This document shows positions 35,201 through 50,200 of a stretch of DNA of 64,000 bases, piece by piece. The stretch is from Nilaparvata lugens. Its lineage: Eukaryota > Arthropoda > Insecta > Hemiptera > Delphacidae. The stretch's first letter is position 1. Every line of letters starts with the position of its first letter. The stretch spans positions 12,213,175-12,277,174 of the forward strand of contig NC_052511.1 of assembly GCF_014356525.2 (NCBI RefSeq), read 5' to 3'. The position numbers and the translations under genes are program-made. Below the pieces are notes generated by a model, which worked only from the letters and a program-made list of their open reading frames with translations, was not told the origin of the DNA and did not search any database.

Positions 35201-38200
35201 ACATTAAGTATTGAAACGTTTATATCAGGATAGGGATATTTTTAATAGTGTACAGACAATAATTTCAAATTCATTACAAATGATAAGATTCCAATAGGGA
35301 CAGGATCGTTGAATAATGAAATGGTTCAATAATTTATCTTGAAGAAATGCTTTCAGAAATGTCTCATTGAAGTTATAATGCGAACCAAAATATTTATAAA
35401 TCTCTTCAACCACCATCGAATGAATTGAATTTGATCTACTTTCTCTGTTTTTATTACATATTTCTCATCCTGTTCCTTCAATAATCAAGCCCTCATCTGG
35501 ATATTCCATTAGTAAAACCGTTCTCACTCAATTGCAGTCATTATTCCCGGAAACCTTTTTTCAACAAATTCCAAAAAATCTTTTAGGATTCATTTCCATT
35601 GAAAAAAGTCGATTTTCACACAAGAGATGAATTTTTATAACTTAATTGCATTTAATGTATCATTTTCGAGACTAATAAAAGCTTCCGAGGGGATAATGTT
35701 AACATTAATTAATGATTCAACAATCATATCCAACTCAGTAAACCAGAAGTTTCCACAATATTATCAGCTGATAAAAAGCACAAGCAATAAATTATTATCA
35801 TCTCAATTCAAAGCCAAGACATCGAAATCAAAAATTGCAGAAAATTTCAATAGCAGAAATAAAAGACGTGCACAAGATGTGAAATTATCACACAAGAGTT
35901 AAAATTACGAAGAGACGGTTGAAAGGAATGAAGGAAGAAGATGCATGGATCAGTTTTGCGGAAAACTTAGTTCGATTCAAACATAGAGACACACATATAG
36001 GTTTCTGAGGTTTTTTCACTTACCAAGAGATCAGTAAACGTAGATCGCTTGCTGTTGTAGAAAGATGTCAATCAATCCTAGTCAGAGTCTCTCAAAGCTG
36101 TCAATCGAGTTAGGTCACTAGTGATTAGAAACAATGTACCTATGACCTTTATCAATTGAATGGCACCTCCCTGCCTCTATTGTCAAGTCGACGAGTAGAA
36201 CGTCACAAGTAGTTAGAAAATTGACTTTTAGGTTGTAATAAATATAATATTCATATTTTAATAATTATTATTGGAATATACTAGTCCAATGATTTGATAG
36301 CTCCAAAGATTTTGAAGATATATACATTTCATACTGAGATTTTTAATGAATTAGAAAGTATTCAAGAGTATGATGATATATGAATATGCATGAATGATCT
36401 GAAGGATCATAAGAATCGTGTATTTCTTTCAAGGATTATAAATTGATCATGGACAAATCCATTCCAATTCGTGTTCTTTGTTGAGGTTGGAAGTTTTAGG
36501 TCAAGGTCAAGTAATAAGGTCTAGGTCAACTACCCATGGTTTTGTCGTGTGATTACTGAAAATGTAGTGTTTTCTAATCACTGCTGTCCATCATTAACAA
36601 GGTTTTTCAAGTTCAAGTTCTTTGTTGAGGTTGAAAGGTCAAGGTCAAATAATGAAGTCAAGGTCAATTACCTGAAGATTTGTTGAGTGATTACTGAGAA
36701 TTTACTATTTTAACTAATCAGTGTTTGCAGTTTGTCATGAATTGTGCAGGACTTCATGGTTAAATACATGAGATATTTCAAACTCTTAACTAAGATTTTT
36801 CAAAATTAAGCTGTTGAAGTGATCCCATAGGAGTTGTAAGGTCATGTATCTTGGAGCTAGAATGCTCGATTGAAAAGGTATTCTGCTCTTATCAGTTTTC
36901 CATGTTCAAGTTTTTATTCTTGGATAGATTTATTTCAGAGAAGATCGATACAGGCAGCAGCATATATTATATCGATTATTTTAAAACTCAAATTGGCGGT
37001 TGTACAAAATCCGGTTAAATTTTTATCGTCATCAATTTCACGATAACCAATCAGAGAAGCCTCCTTTCGAAAAAGTCTTCTCTAATTGTTTATCGTGAAA
37101 TTAATCACGATTAAAATTGAACCGGCTTTTGTGCAACCAGGCCAAAGTCATTCTTATTATTAATCTTCTCGGTAGAATGTATCCTTATTTCACTAATTTA
37201 TTTTTCTGTTAGAATATTCGCTATGCTACGAAATTTCAAATCTCAAAAGTTGAATGTCAGATTTTTCTGCTGATGTCGATTTTCTTTTTCTCGTACTTAG
37301 TCACCTCAATTTCAAGTCAGTCAAGTAAGTTCAAAATCGTTTATCAGATTGTCTTCATGAATCATTGCAAGCGATCCTTCACCAAATACAGAATTTGGAT
37401 AAATATCTATCTGCATAGAAGTGGAAAGAAAACTGAAGTGATCTACATAGTGAAATAAGAAAAGCGAGTGAAAGTTTGAAAAAGTATATTTGTGCAATAA
37501 AGGAACAAATTCAAGCCGAGTTGATTACAGAGCTAAATCTACTGAGAAGCAAATTATCGAAGATTTAAATCTCCAAGACAGTATTTTATGAAGGCATTAA
37601 TGAGTTTCCAACTTTTGTTAAACTACGTCACTACAATCTAAACTAGAAGCATAGATTTGTACATGAGTATTTGCGTTATAATTTGGCGTTAAAATCTATG
37701 ATATTCGCATATTCCACAAGCATAATAGCCAGTCGCTTCTATTATAGCTACAATAAATAGATTACAGTCTCATTGCTGTACAGATATTCCTCCTATACAA
37801 GAGCTATTCAACAAATTTATAATGTATCGCACTCATTGATTTGGATAAATACATTAAATAATAAAACAGTCATTTTTTCACCGAGTAGAATGGTTCAAGA
37901 AACCATCTTCAAACTTATAATTCTTATAGTTTGAATGTAAATTAAAAAAAAAAAAACTGTTCAGTTGATATCAGTGAGTGGAATTTCATGAGATTAATAA
38001 CGATAATATTATTCAAATATTGATGTGTATTGCACTTATTTTTTACAGTTTGCAGCATATATACTATATTCTCAAATATTCTGATAATTTAAAATTATGA
38101 CTTTTATGAACTGAGTTCAGAGTTCTACAGTTGACATTGTAACAACTAATTTCCTGATAATCGTTGTAGTCTAAGCTTGAAAAATATCTATAAATAATGA

Positions 38201-41200
38201 ATAAATAACAATGAATAAATACTTAATCCTAATCAATGGTAATATACAACTATGATGGGATGAATTACTTCTAATGTCTTTGTCACTGGTCGGCTTATGA
38301 ATGTCTTGCTTGATTTAGATCCACCTCTTCTGAGATGGAATAAAACGATGATCTATATTCAGGAACAGATATCTTGCTAAAACGTAAGATATCTGAGTGT
38401 TTTACACTGGGGTGGAAGGGCTCTCATGCTGGTAAGGAACCACTAAAAAAGTGTTTCTTGAGCATTGAAAAGGATTGAAGATTTTTTGGAATTATCATCA
38501 ATTTGATTTCAGAATCGAATAAATCTAGGACTGGAGTTTTGGAAAGTGAATTGTGAACTTTTTTCTTGTGATGGTTTCGGTTAAAGAGTTTTGATAAAAT
38601 TAAGATTAGTCTAGTTACACGAACATCGATTGTTGGACATACGACTTTTCGCCGTCCTTATGAATTATGTTAGATTGAACATAACTTGACAAACATATGA
38701 TGTGATCATGTGTTTGTCAAGTTCCATATAAACTAGTAGAATTAATAAGGACGGCAAAAAATCATACGTCCGAAAATCGTTGTGTGTGTAACTGGCTTGA
38801 GTGGTATACTTTTTAGGGATGAGAAGAATTGAGCCAACAAGCAGACAGTTCATAAGCCACACACAGCACCCTATAAAATTCACCTACACTAGTTCTCTAG
38901 CGACGACTAGCGATCAGCTGTTTTGCTGTGAGGCCGATGCCGAATTGTCCGGCGAAGAGTTAGAGGAAGAGGAGGAAGAAGAGGTGTGTGAAGAAATTTT
39001 CTGCAACTCACGTGAACGCTTGGCTTCGATATCGATGTCGTCATCGTCCTCATCGTCATCATCGTCATCGTCATCGTCATCATCGTCATCGTCATCATCG
39101 TCGTCGTCATCGTCGGATACGGGTGCAGCGGGGGCGGGTGCGGGTGCAGGGGCTGTTTCAGGGGCAGTGACGTCAGAGGTGGTGAGTGTGACGGTGTGCA
39201 GTTGCGACTCGTCGACCGGTTCGTCGTCGTAGTTTGCCGCCTCCTGGGCGATCACCTGCTCACCGGGGGCGGAGCCGTAGTCGGCACTGTTGTAGTCGAC
39301 GTTGGTGGCGGCCAGGCCCTGGATGGGTGTCGGGCCGGGGGCCGCTACTACGGGCGGTGCCGCCTGCACCACGGGGGCGACAACCGAAGGTGAGGCTGAT
39401 GGCTTCTCGTCATCATCATCATCGTCGTCGTCGTCATCGTCATCTGCTCAAAAAATGATCAAAATGGATGAAGAAGAAAAAAAGATCGAAATGGATGAAG
39501 AAGAACAGACAAATGATCAATATGGATGAAGAAGTACTCCTATGCAGACATAGGAGTTAATAATTGTTCTGTTGGGGTGAGTTTTCTGGAAGATGCATGA
39601 GATTTTTCGCCTCAAAATTTCCAAGCTAACCAAGTTTATGACGATTTGGATTATTGTTTATTCATCTTGTCAATTTAGAATATCCATGATAAGTAATTGA
39701 AATTTGGAGTTTGAGTTATTGATTTGAGTGACAGACAAGGTTGCGTACAGACTTTTGCGCCACGAAAACGTTCATTCCGCATTTAATGTTTTCATCAGCT
39801 GATTGAATTTCTATTTGTACAGATACCTTACGATACAGCCTGATATCAGGTGATGGAAAGCGAAACGCGCGTGTTCGTGGCGCGTATGTCTGTTCGCAGC
39901 TGAACATAAGTTGCATTGCAAGCATAATATCCTATACTATTAAACGAGCAATATCTGTTTATATGTTTAGATATTTGGATGTTTAGAAGTTTATATGTTT
40001 GTATTTCACCGGATCTCGAAAACAGCTCTAACGATTCTCACGAAATTCAGAACATAGTAAGTTTACAATATTAAAATTAGATTGCACTAGGTCTCATCCC
40101 TGGGAAAACTCGCTGAAGTACATTAAAAGGATAATAATTATTCATCCTTTAAAAAACAGCTGATAATAATCAATTCGTCGTCTGTAGATGATGGAAGTGA
40201 GTGAGCGAGTTCATGTGTGTGGGACTGTGTCAAAATTATGACTCAGCTGTTGAACTTTTGTAATTATTCAATCAGGTACTTAGTGCCGGTTGCAAAAAAG
40301 CCGGGTTATTTTCAATCCTGATTAATTCCGGTAGATCCTTCTTTTTGAAATAAGTCATAATCTCTGATTTGGCTCACGTAAAATTAATCAGGATTAAAAT
40401 TTAACCGGCTTTTGTGCAGCCGGGCCTTTGTGAGGGAAATTTTTGCATTCTTCTGGAAATCAATCTCAATTTCCTGTGATTAGATAGAATTTTACTAATA
40501 CATGTGTATTACATACACATTTCTGTATGAACTATGAATATTATTATAATTTCTTCTTTCGTAATAAATTTTTTATGCTTTTGTACTCTAGATATAATAA
40601 ACCATTGTTAGAAATTATGTAACCATGATTGGTATTTTTGAATACTTGATTGATAAAAAAACAATCAATAATAATTAAATCTGGAGAATTGGGAACAATG
40701 CAGGAGATGTTTTTCTTCATTACGATTCAAAAATATAGTCTATATTGAGGGGGGAAACCCCGAGTTCAAAAAAGTATTGTATTGTATCCAGACAATTACT
40801 CTTGAATTGCAGTTGTAATATCCTTTTTTGTGAATTTGAATATGTTCTACTATAATTAGTTACATTCATCCATTGGATTATCCAATAAATTGGAAGAGGC
40901 AGCTTAGGCCACGCACACACCCATCGATTTGTTCGGATGGTATTTTGCCGTCCTTATAAATTCTATTAGATTAAACAGATGTTTTCAAACAGATGATGTT
41001 TGTCAAGTTCCGTTTGATCTGATAGTGTGAAGGAAGGCAAAATGTCGTACGAACAAAAATCGATGTGTGTGTGCGGGGCCTTATGGGCATGATACTCTAG
41101 TATCTGTCCTGTCATGTATGATAATTATTGTACATGATGGTATGAATATACATTAGTATGAAGTGCGAATATAAGTGCGATATAGTGGTTAAAATGGATG

Positions 41201-44200
41201 TAAAAATGCGGAATCTCTCCACACGTGATTTGTCATGGAAGGTGAAATAGATAGGTGTTTTATTTTCTTTGGTTACTGCTGTTGTTAACTATTGAGCGAG
41301 TAAAATCTGAATGTGAGACAATATATGAAAGTATTCTCTATTGATGGTAATGGGCTGACACTGGTGACGTTTCCACCAACCACCTAACTAATGTTTCAGG
41401 TGGATTCCGAATCTCTAGGTAGTGATTCTGAAGCTCATAACAGCCACATAGGGTGCAAACGCAAACATAGTGTAGCGACGAAGCTTCAAACTTGAGAATG
41501 TTGGATTTAATGCAGAAATTCAAATGGGTCGAATTCGATGGGTTTTGTTAAAATTTTCTTTAAATTTGGTCTCCATAAAAAAATGAAGATGCCGCTCCAC
41601 TATTCATCTTTATCCAATTACATGCATAAAATTCAATACTCTCAAGCTTGAAGCTTCACCACTCTACAATGTTTGAAGTGCCCTGAAGTGCGTACAGACG
41701 TATGCGCCACGAACATGCGCATTTCGCTTTTTATCAGCTGATGCAATGCTTGTTCTATCTGTAACTTACTGTTTCTGTACAAATTCAGATATAATAAACA
41801 TACTAATATCAGCTGATAAGCGAAATGCGTGTGTTCGTGGCTCTCAATTCTGTCTTTTCCGATCTATGCCTAATAAGTCTACCTGCTGCGACAGGAAATC
41901 TGTCCTGCATGGCGTTATCTTATAATTATTCTGGACTCGAGGTATCAGTGATGAGATATCAGTATGTGATTATATGATTTTTCATTGAATTAACCAATAC
42001 CCTTTTAGATTTTCCAAGGAGTATTTCTTCAATTATTGGATATGTTATAATTGCATAAAAAATCACTAGTACCCTTTTTATATTCTACAAAATACAACTA
42101 GTTGTGTGAATCTGTTCAATCAAATGAATGAATGAATCAGTCAATTTTGACACTCAAGAATGACATAAGTGCTCGGAGATAGTCGTGTTTTAAAAAATAT
42201 AACATAGTGAATTTCTATATATTGAACATTCAAGTAGCCTCATTATAATACTTTATTGAATATGTTACTAGAGACTCCCTGGGTTGAAGAAGTCGCTCAT
42301 GAACTGTTGTATTGATTTCTGAGATTCGCAGCTTGTAATTATACAGAGTGAGAACTATTATGGAAACAGCCAAATAAATATCTTTCACAAGTACGATATT
42401 ACAGTAGTAGGTTCCATGGGAATCCTATTCCAATTGAAAAAAACTTTCTGTCGCTAAAACTTTTGTTCGCCATCTTGGATCCGTCATATGGATCCAACTC
42501 TATTTCGAATCCAGCTTCATTTTTAATCCAACTTCTTTTTTTCAAATGGGAAGGTCATGTGATATTTCATTTCGATACGGAATTTCAAAGGAAAATTAAT
42601 GGCGAAATCCGCACATCGATTCCTCAAACCGTTTCAATGATCTCAATATTAGAAGGTACGGTACTAATAAATGATACAAAAATGGAGTGAATGAGTACGG
42701 TACCTATACATTGGATAATCAAGTGTTAGTGAACACTAACAAAATTTAAAGCTGATTGATCAATTCTCTCCAAAGTTTTTGTCGAACTTACAAACAGACA
42801 GAAAACGACTTTGAGCTGTAGTAAGTCAAAAGTGAGAACTTCGCTAACGCTCGTTCATTCATGTATGTTTATGAGTTTATCAATTATGAGTTTATTAAAT
42901 ACCTCTAGTTCCTATTTTGACTTAATTTTTGAGTGATAAATTAATTTTACTCGTGAAGCCTGATGATAGTCATCATAATTATATATCCTAGTATTCATAG
43001 CAACCATATTTTTTATGATCGTGTTTTATCACGTAGTTAGATAAAAACTTAATTTAAGTGAGTAGTGCTGGAAAACTCAAATACATCTATGGAATATATC
43101 CTCCTTTGAAATAAGAGTAGGGTACTCACTGGAACACAAATAGCCTTGACAACGTGTTATGAAAATACTCAATAGATGTCTGAAATTCAGCTTAGCAACA
43201 AGAGAATAGCTTTATGGCGGAATTCATCGAAGACTTAATAAGAGGGCTCTTTCAGATCACGTTTTCATAGTGCCGACGACAAGAATATTACCTTCAGATT
43301 TTGCAATTAACCCAATTGAAGCCTTATGAAAAAGCGGAGCTTTGCATGATCAGCGTCCAAAGAGCGTTGAATGCATGAATCCCAATCAATCCCAATTCAG
43401 AAAGTGGAGGACCCTCTTGTGTGGAAACAATCAATAAATCAATCACTTTCCATCCCTGTTCAGTTTGGTGAGTCTCTCTACAGCTATAATAGCAGCTGAA
43501 AGCACCTTTCATTGTCCTTGCTACTCTATTGTTAGAATCGTCTGTTTTTCATTCGAAAAAAAATCCATTTACGTATTGTGTTGCGGATCTTGATGAAGTT
43601 ATCTTTGGAATGAAAAATATTTTCATTCTTGTTTCACAATTTTCAATGCCTTGTTAGAAGGTGAGGGTCTCAATTTCTTCCATACAGGAACAATAATAGA
43701 ATTTCCAGAATGGGTTATTGTTACTGTCTGCGCTAGATGGCATTACCAACAGAAGGTCTCATCAAATTATTCTTATTTTTTTCAAAAATAGATTGAAACT
43801 TAGAAAACATTTCATATTATTGTCTAAATCTATGAAGTAAATATATTTATGAAGGAGATTTGGAATGTTCTCAATCAATATTGATCAATGACCAATCAAT
43901 TCATAAATCGTGACTAATAAATGCTTTACTGTAAAAATGTTGAATTTTGGTCGATCAGTAGCCTACCTGATTTGTAAATCATCGATGTTTTGTCAAGTGA
44001 TGTGTTTAATGAGACAATTAGGAAAACACTAGAATTGTTTCTACACAAAAACTTTGGTAATCGAAATCTTCACCATTGATAATGTTTTATTAGTCAATAA
44101 CTTGAATAATCCTTTCATGTACGTATCAATACTATCCTGTTATCACTTCCCTATCTCCAAAATAATCTGATTTCGATTGAATTTTCAATTTCCCAGAATT

Positions 44201-47200
44201 TTCAATTAATCACAAAGAATCTAAGTTATTTTTAGCCCTACAGATCCCAGAAAAAATATTATGTTGATATGTCGTTTTTCAAGCCAACCCCGAGTAGTAG
44301 AATTCAGTCTGAAGCCTCCAGGATTATTTTCCCTTATCTATGGGTAGGATTGATATCGAAGTTTCAATTGGAGTGCAACTGTGGCTTAACATATGAGATA
44401 GAGCGCTCTACCTGATCTCAGATCGTAGAGCTCGAAAATACGCCTAGAGGGATTTTGAATTATACATCTAAATGGTGACAATCGGAAGATATTGTTGATC
44501 AAGAACTAAAATTCATCAAAATTGATTTTTTCTTCAAATTTCACTCATTTTCGAAGAATCATAACTCAGTACTCATTGAAGATAGAGAGTTCCGAATGAT
44601 CTCATTTTATTCATAATTCTATAATATAAAAAAGGCGAAAGCAATTTTTTCTGTCCGATTACGAGATTTGGCAGAAATAGCTGAAAACTGGAAAATGAGC
44701 CGAACATACGAGGTTTTCGGGCAACTCTGTATCTAGCACAAAACATTTTGCATGAAGAAATTGGTTCTGGACTTCTCTTATGTACCAAAATAATATATTA
44801 GAAAATCAGAACTATCATATAAATTGCATGCACCAATATTTAAAGTGAGTGAACTAAGTCCTGTAGATGTGAGAAAATCCGTCGAAACACCAGACGTTCT
44901 GAGATTCTCGTGTAATTAATTTAAACGTGCAGTGTGAGGGCAGCATTTCCAGGACTATCAGACTTATGAGTTTCATGATACAGGCTTCAAACCAAGTCGT
45001 GTCACGCTGTATTAGAAAAATAAATATCATCATTATAACATATTATAACATCATAATAACTGAATGTGACAAGAGCCAAAACAGTTTTACTGCCCAGCTA
45101 CAACTGTGCCAAATTTATTTCCATGTGACGAACCTGGTGAAATTTGTTCTCAAATCTCTAGGAAAATCAATATCTGAAGAATAACTTACTATCGTCTCCT
45201 TATAATCTTCGAAGCCTATTTTTTAGTTTCATTTTAGAAAGTGCATGTATGATACAAGTTGTGCTATCACGTATATCGTGTTATCTCTCATTGAGAGTAC
45301 GGTACTAAATGTAACATTTATATGTTCTAGATCATGCAGTGAAGGAAAACACACAGGATGGGTAGGTTCTTGGGTCTTGATGTTTCAGTCAATCGCTTAG
45401 CTATTCATGAGCTTTTCATTCAAATGGATATTTCGAAATTTAAACTTTGAAATAATTGTTTCAAGTTCCAATGATTCACTTGTTCTCATTTTAGAGAGTA
45501 AATTTTACCTCTTTTTTCATTTCTCGTTTTTTACCTGTTCATTGAATGAACGATACATGTTCATAAATGAACGATACTATTCGATACATGATTCGCTTAT
45601 ATCAGAGTCATTAATTCCTGTCTTTATTGTAAAAAAATGCAAGAAGTTTTTCCCATGAATTAAAATGAATAGAATCGTCATGAATTTTAAAGATTCGCTA
45701 TGAAGAAATATGGGTCTGGATTATGTTCATAGTATCATGATTCAATGAAACAAAAATTTCTCACGAATGGAAGAATTTGAGGAAAAATTATTCAGTTTCA
45801 AATTATTCATAAATGAGAATCAGCCATACTTCAGAAGAGAGAGAGAGACAATTTCTAAATCTTAATAAGTTTTCAATTTCTCCTCTTTTCAATACTGTGG
45901 GCTATTGTACTCTTAATCACATTACTTTTGTATTCCAATTACATTACAATAATTGTAATGTAATTATTGAAGAATGTAAATTGTTTCTACTGAGGAAATT
46001 TATATATTTGTGGGAGGGGGGGGGCTAGACTTGAATTTCAAGATTGAATCGATAGTTTTCTAACTCTCTGATGTGGATTCAAATTCATCGAAATCGATCA
46101 TCAGATTCTTCTGAAACAGTTCGAATCAAGCCCATCAGTTTTCTTTTTTTGTATGCTACAAAAGTCCAAAGAGTACAAGAATTTGGAAGATGACAACCAA
46201 CCATGATCATGCTTCACATTTACATGCTAGTGTATTATACATTGACAGAGATCGAAGGATTTGACTTAAACATTAGTTCAAACACACAAAAACATTCAAT
46301 TTAAACTTATTTTTCAGATTGAAGGACACAAAATTATTCAAAAAACAAGATAATCAACATTTATCAGACTCCTGATTTTCCTCCTCCACCTTTTTCTAAG
46401 CAAAGCTAGAACTATTTTATTTGAATTATTCATTCTCAAAATGAGAAATGCAGTTTGGTGGTGAATCATCTCTAAGATTGTGCAAAAATGCAATAGGGTT
46501 GTCCCTCTACTATAATTTGGATAGATAACATTATTGATCAGAATTTTGTAGATTTGATAGTTTTTGTGAACATTGTGAATCATTTGAATATTTGATTGGA
46601 CATAACTTTGTTTCTATGGATGAGGTCATATATACGGGTTTTCTTGAAGAAAAACATAGATAGTAACGTTTTGTATCATTTTCCGTGCTAAAGACTGAAA
46701 CATCAAGACCCTTCAATGAGGTGTCAATAATATTTTCAAACACGGCATTATAAATCACATCGCATTTTATTCAAAATAAATAATAAAAATAAATTACATT
46801 CACATCTTAAATTATCACTTACACTTGGCATTCAACAAATAAATAGATAAATTAATAGAATCGACTGAGTTCACAATGTATCTGTGTGCGTCATAAAAGT
46901 CATTAGTTGCATAAATTATTACATTACAGTACATAGCTAAGTTTGATTTTCAGTTTCGCTTTACAGTACCACAACAATTTTAATGTAATTGCTATTTGAA
47001 AATATTATTGAGGCACGTCATGAATAATAGTGTTAAATATTGGTCTTTGGTAAAATCTCGCTCCTCAAGAAAGGATGAGTAGAGGACATCGAACGGCTTA
47101 GAGTGTTTTTGAGACATTTGTGGCGGAGGCGTCTCTCCTCTTCAAACTAAAAGCAAAACAAGAATTGTACGTTGAAACAGCCAGTATTTACAGGGCGTCA

Positions 47201-50200
47201 TTTAACTAAGTGCAGGCATTTCAGTTTTCCAGGTTAGAAATTGATAACTGAACTTCAACCAGAAACTACATGGAAGGGTTCTTTCTATTAAAATTCAATT
47301 CTGTAATGTGTCATCACTTGATGGGTTATCTTATGAACCGAAATTTGGGAATGCATGGAAGAAATTCTCATTCAAAGCTCTAAATTGATGTCTATGGAAG
47401 CACACACCATGAATACTGGTGTTTTGGAATACTGAGAGTCAATTTGCACTAGGACGATTAACTAAATCGTTACTCGATTGGGCAAAGATTCGATTTCAAG
47501 ATTGTTGAGGAACAATATTTAATTAACTGACACTATTACACTGTTACACTATTAGTTTGTAAATATGTTTTTTTATGAATAAACAAATTTGAATTTGAAA
47601 AGACTGAATTATCAAGGAATATTAGTAACAAAGAAAGTATAGCTTCGGTAAAATGTTTCCTTAGAAATAAAGGGACACATACATTACCATGAACATTTTC
47701 AATTTTCAATTCCTAACTCATGAGGTGTTACTGAAGTATTCTTCCCTATCTATCCTAAGTATAACTTCCTAGCTGTTAGCTCTACTTGCTTACTCACAGA
47801 AGCCATCCTATCGAACTTATAGGTTTTATAATGGGTTTTGAATTCAAGAATTAAAGTACAGTAAATCTAAACACTTTTGGATATTGACAACTATTCCTCT
47901 AGTATTGTATTACTCTTGAAAATGATACATTCACAGGCAAGAATTTCCCATGGAATGAAGTTCAATCATCAATTCCTGAACTGGAGGTTAGTAATTGAGG
48001 AATATGAAGTGAAATAATTGTAGGAAATGAAATGACAGAGGCAATGAAGTTGAGAATTTTCATGATGAGGTCCTATTGAAGAATAAACATACATTCACCA
48101 TCTTAAATGTTCGGAAGCATTTTGACTGACAGTGAGAAGAGCATATCTTTGTGAAAATATATTTAGCTGAAATACTCAAAAGAAGATGAAAAGATATCAA
48201 GATATATACAACAAAACCTCACATTTACACTTATATTGTGTTCATATCATGCAGTACAATATTGTGATAGAATGTAAATCATTTTTTCTGATTCTACTGT
48301 AAAGGAAGTAACACAACTTTGGAAGGATGTCAAATTTACAGATGGGAATTATAAATTATATTTAATAATAATGATGATGATGTCAAATTTATTAATATTT
48401 TCCGACTAATTTCAATTTTTTTCTTGAATTTTCTGCTTGGTCAATCGTTGTGAGATGTAATGGATGATTCATGAATTGTTAATAGTTGTTTCCCAGATCG
48501 GAAAACATGTTTAATTAGTTTGAATTTCATTGAATTAGTGTTAGTTGAACCAAAAATTCATCTCAATTCACCTTTACTTGGCTTAGACTTGGTTGGATCT
48601 TCTCGCAGAGTCCCAACTAGTCCCACAATTCGTTTAACTGGCCAGAGAGATGCTGGCTTTACTCCTGCAGTAAGTTTTACTTTTTCAACTATATTCTCAC
48701 CTAAACGGGAAATTTTTTTTGTTTATAATCACATCAAATCCTTTATTCACTTGTTATTTGTTTTTAGAAATTATTTACTTTGCTCCGCATTATTGTAAAA
48801 TATTGTTCCTCTTTCATTAATTATTATGCATGCTTTTGTATTTCCAAGAAACAAATGTCAGAGACAGATTTTGTTATTTCTGAAAAACAAATTGTCCTCC
48901 CTACTACCTCTGGTGTATCACAAATAATAGATGATGATTTTAATGAGAGTATTTGATTATTCCAATATTTCCCAGTTATAATTCATTTATAATATGGTTT
49001 CTCGTCAAGGATTTCAATTATACTCTTCTTTATTCATGAATTCATTAGTATAAATCGTTCAGATTCAAATACTATTGTGGGTTATTCATCGGAAAATTAA
49101 TTCGTGGCATCTAGAGAAGGAAGAAAGACAAAGAGCTCCCAGTTTTAGTCAGAAGTTATGTAAGAAACTATTGAAGAACACAGCTCGAGATAATCGAGAT
49201 AAATAAATAATGAACAATTTTAATCATGCATCTACTAATAATCAACTTTGTTAGTAGAGACAAATAGCATGCAAATACACAAAAGCTGCAAGAGAATATT
49301 TTTGTTGGAAAAAAAATGTTGACAAAATAAATAGTTGCACAAGAGATATCGCAATTCAACAACAACAGAAACAATGAAATAACTACAAAATGAATGAATG
49401 TGTAAAAGATGAAAAAAGATTATTATCCAATAAAATTCCTTCACGGCCGAGCCCAGACTATAAGTTTTTACCGGTCCACTTTGATTGGTAAAATATTCGG
49501 TTGGCGAAGGAATCCTTGCTTCCTAGATTCGCTGATGGTCTTTATCACCGTACCGGTAAAAGCAAGTGATCTGAGCTCGGCCTAAGCTATATTTAAAAAG
49601 CAAACTTGATAGTAATATAAAGATAAGGATGACACCTTTAAAATGTGCCGAACTAGTGAAGAAAACTGAAAGCCTAGGTACGACTTGACAGGACAGCTGC
49701 ATTCAAATTACGGTATGTTTAAAAGGAATAATAGTATGGAATCTTTATGGTGGATGGGACTGGGATCTTTGATTGATGGCAAATGATTCTCTAATATTTA
49801 TAAATTTGTGTAAATAGTGAGATGTTCATAACAAGTTTTGATAGAAGCCTACAGCCTACAGTAGGCCATGTGAAGGCCATGTGAAGCCTCTTCACCCATA
49901 AGAACGTCCCCAATTCTTGACACATTTTAAAACTCTCCAAACTTTAATTACCTACGCGCTTCAAAAATTCAAAAGTACTTTTTAGCTGATGAAAATATCG
50001 TTACTTGTGATATACTTAGCAAGAAGTCTACACCAAAATATGTATAGTTGTGAATATTTCGGGAATCCCAATTCCCTTTCCAGTTCCCTAGCTTCAAAGT
50101 ATCAACCATAATGCAACTTATTACCTCAAAGCCTTAGGAGCCGTACATTTTTTATATGATACTCATTATTTTTCCGTATCATTTTTTAGATCCAAAGTAT

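Larger units (their letters stand above)
25820..39011 (-). other. Intron 2 of the Asp-rich gene (13.2 kb)
   Basis: Donor GTGAGT at 39011 to acceptor TTGTAG at 25820. It contains a three-unit tandem repeat next to the acceptor, a pyrimidine tract (32440-33350), a duplicated AGGTCA block (36.5 kb), two short inverted-repeat elements, and a few GC-richer islands (29.86-30.08 and 33.36-33.52 kb). No further exon could be supported. Confidence 0.7.

Noticed and set aside
38801..39529. + strand Ser-, Arg- and His-rich frames over the second Asp exon
   Set aside because: They are antisense shadows of the GAC/GAT runs.
42463..42690. 75-codon + strand frame
   Set aside because: The surrounding words look like a dispersed repeat, and no family or splice support is visible.
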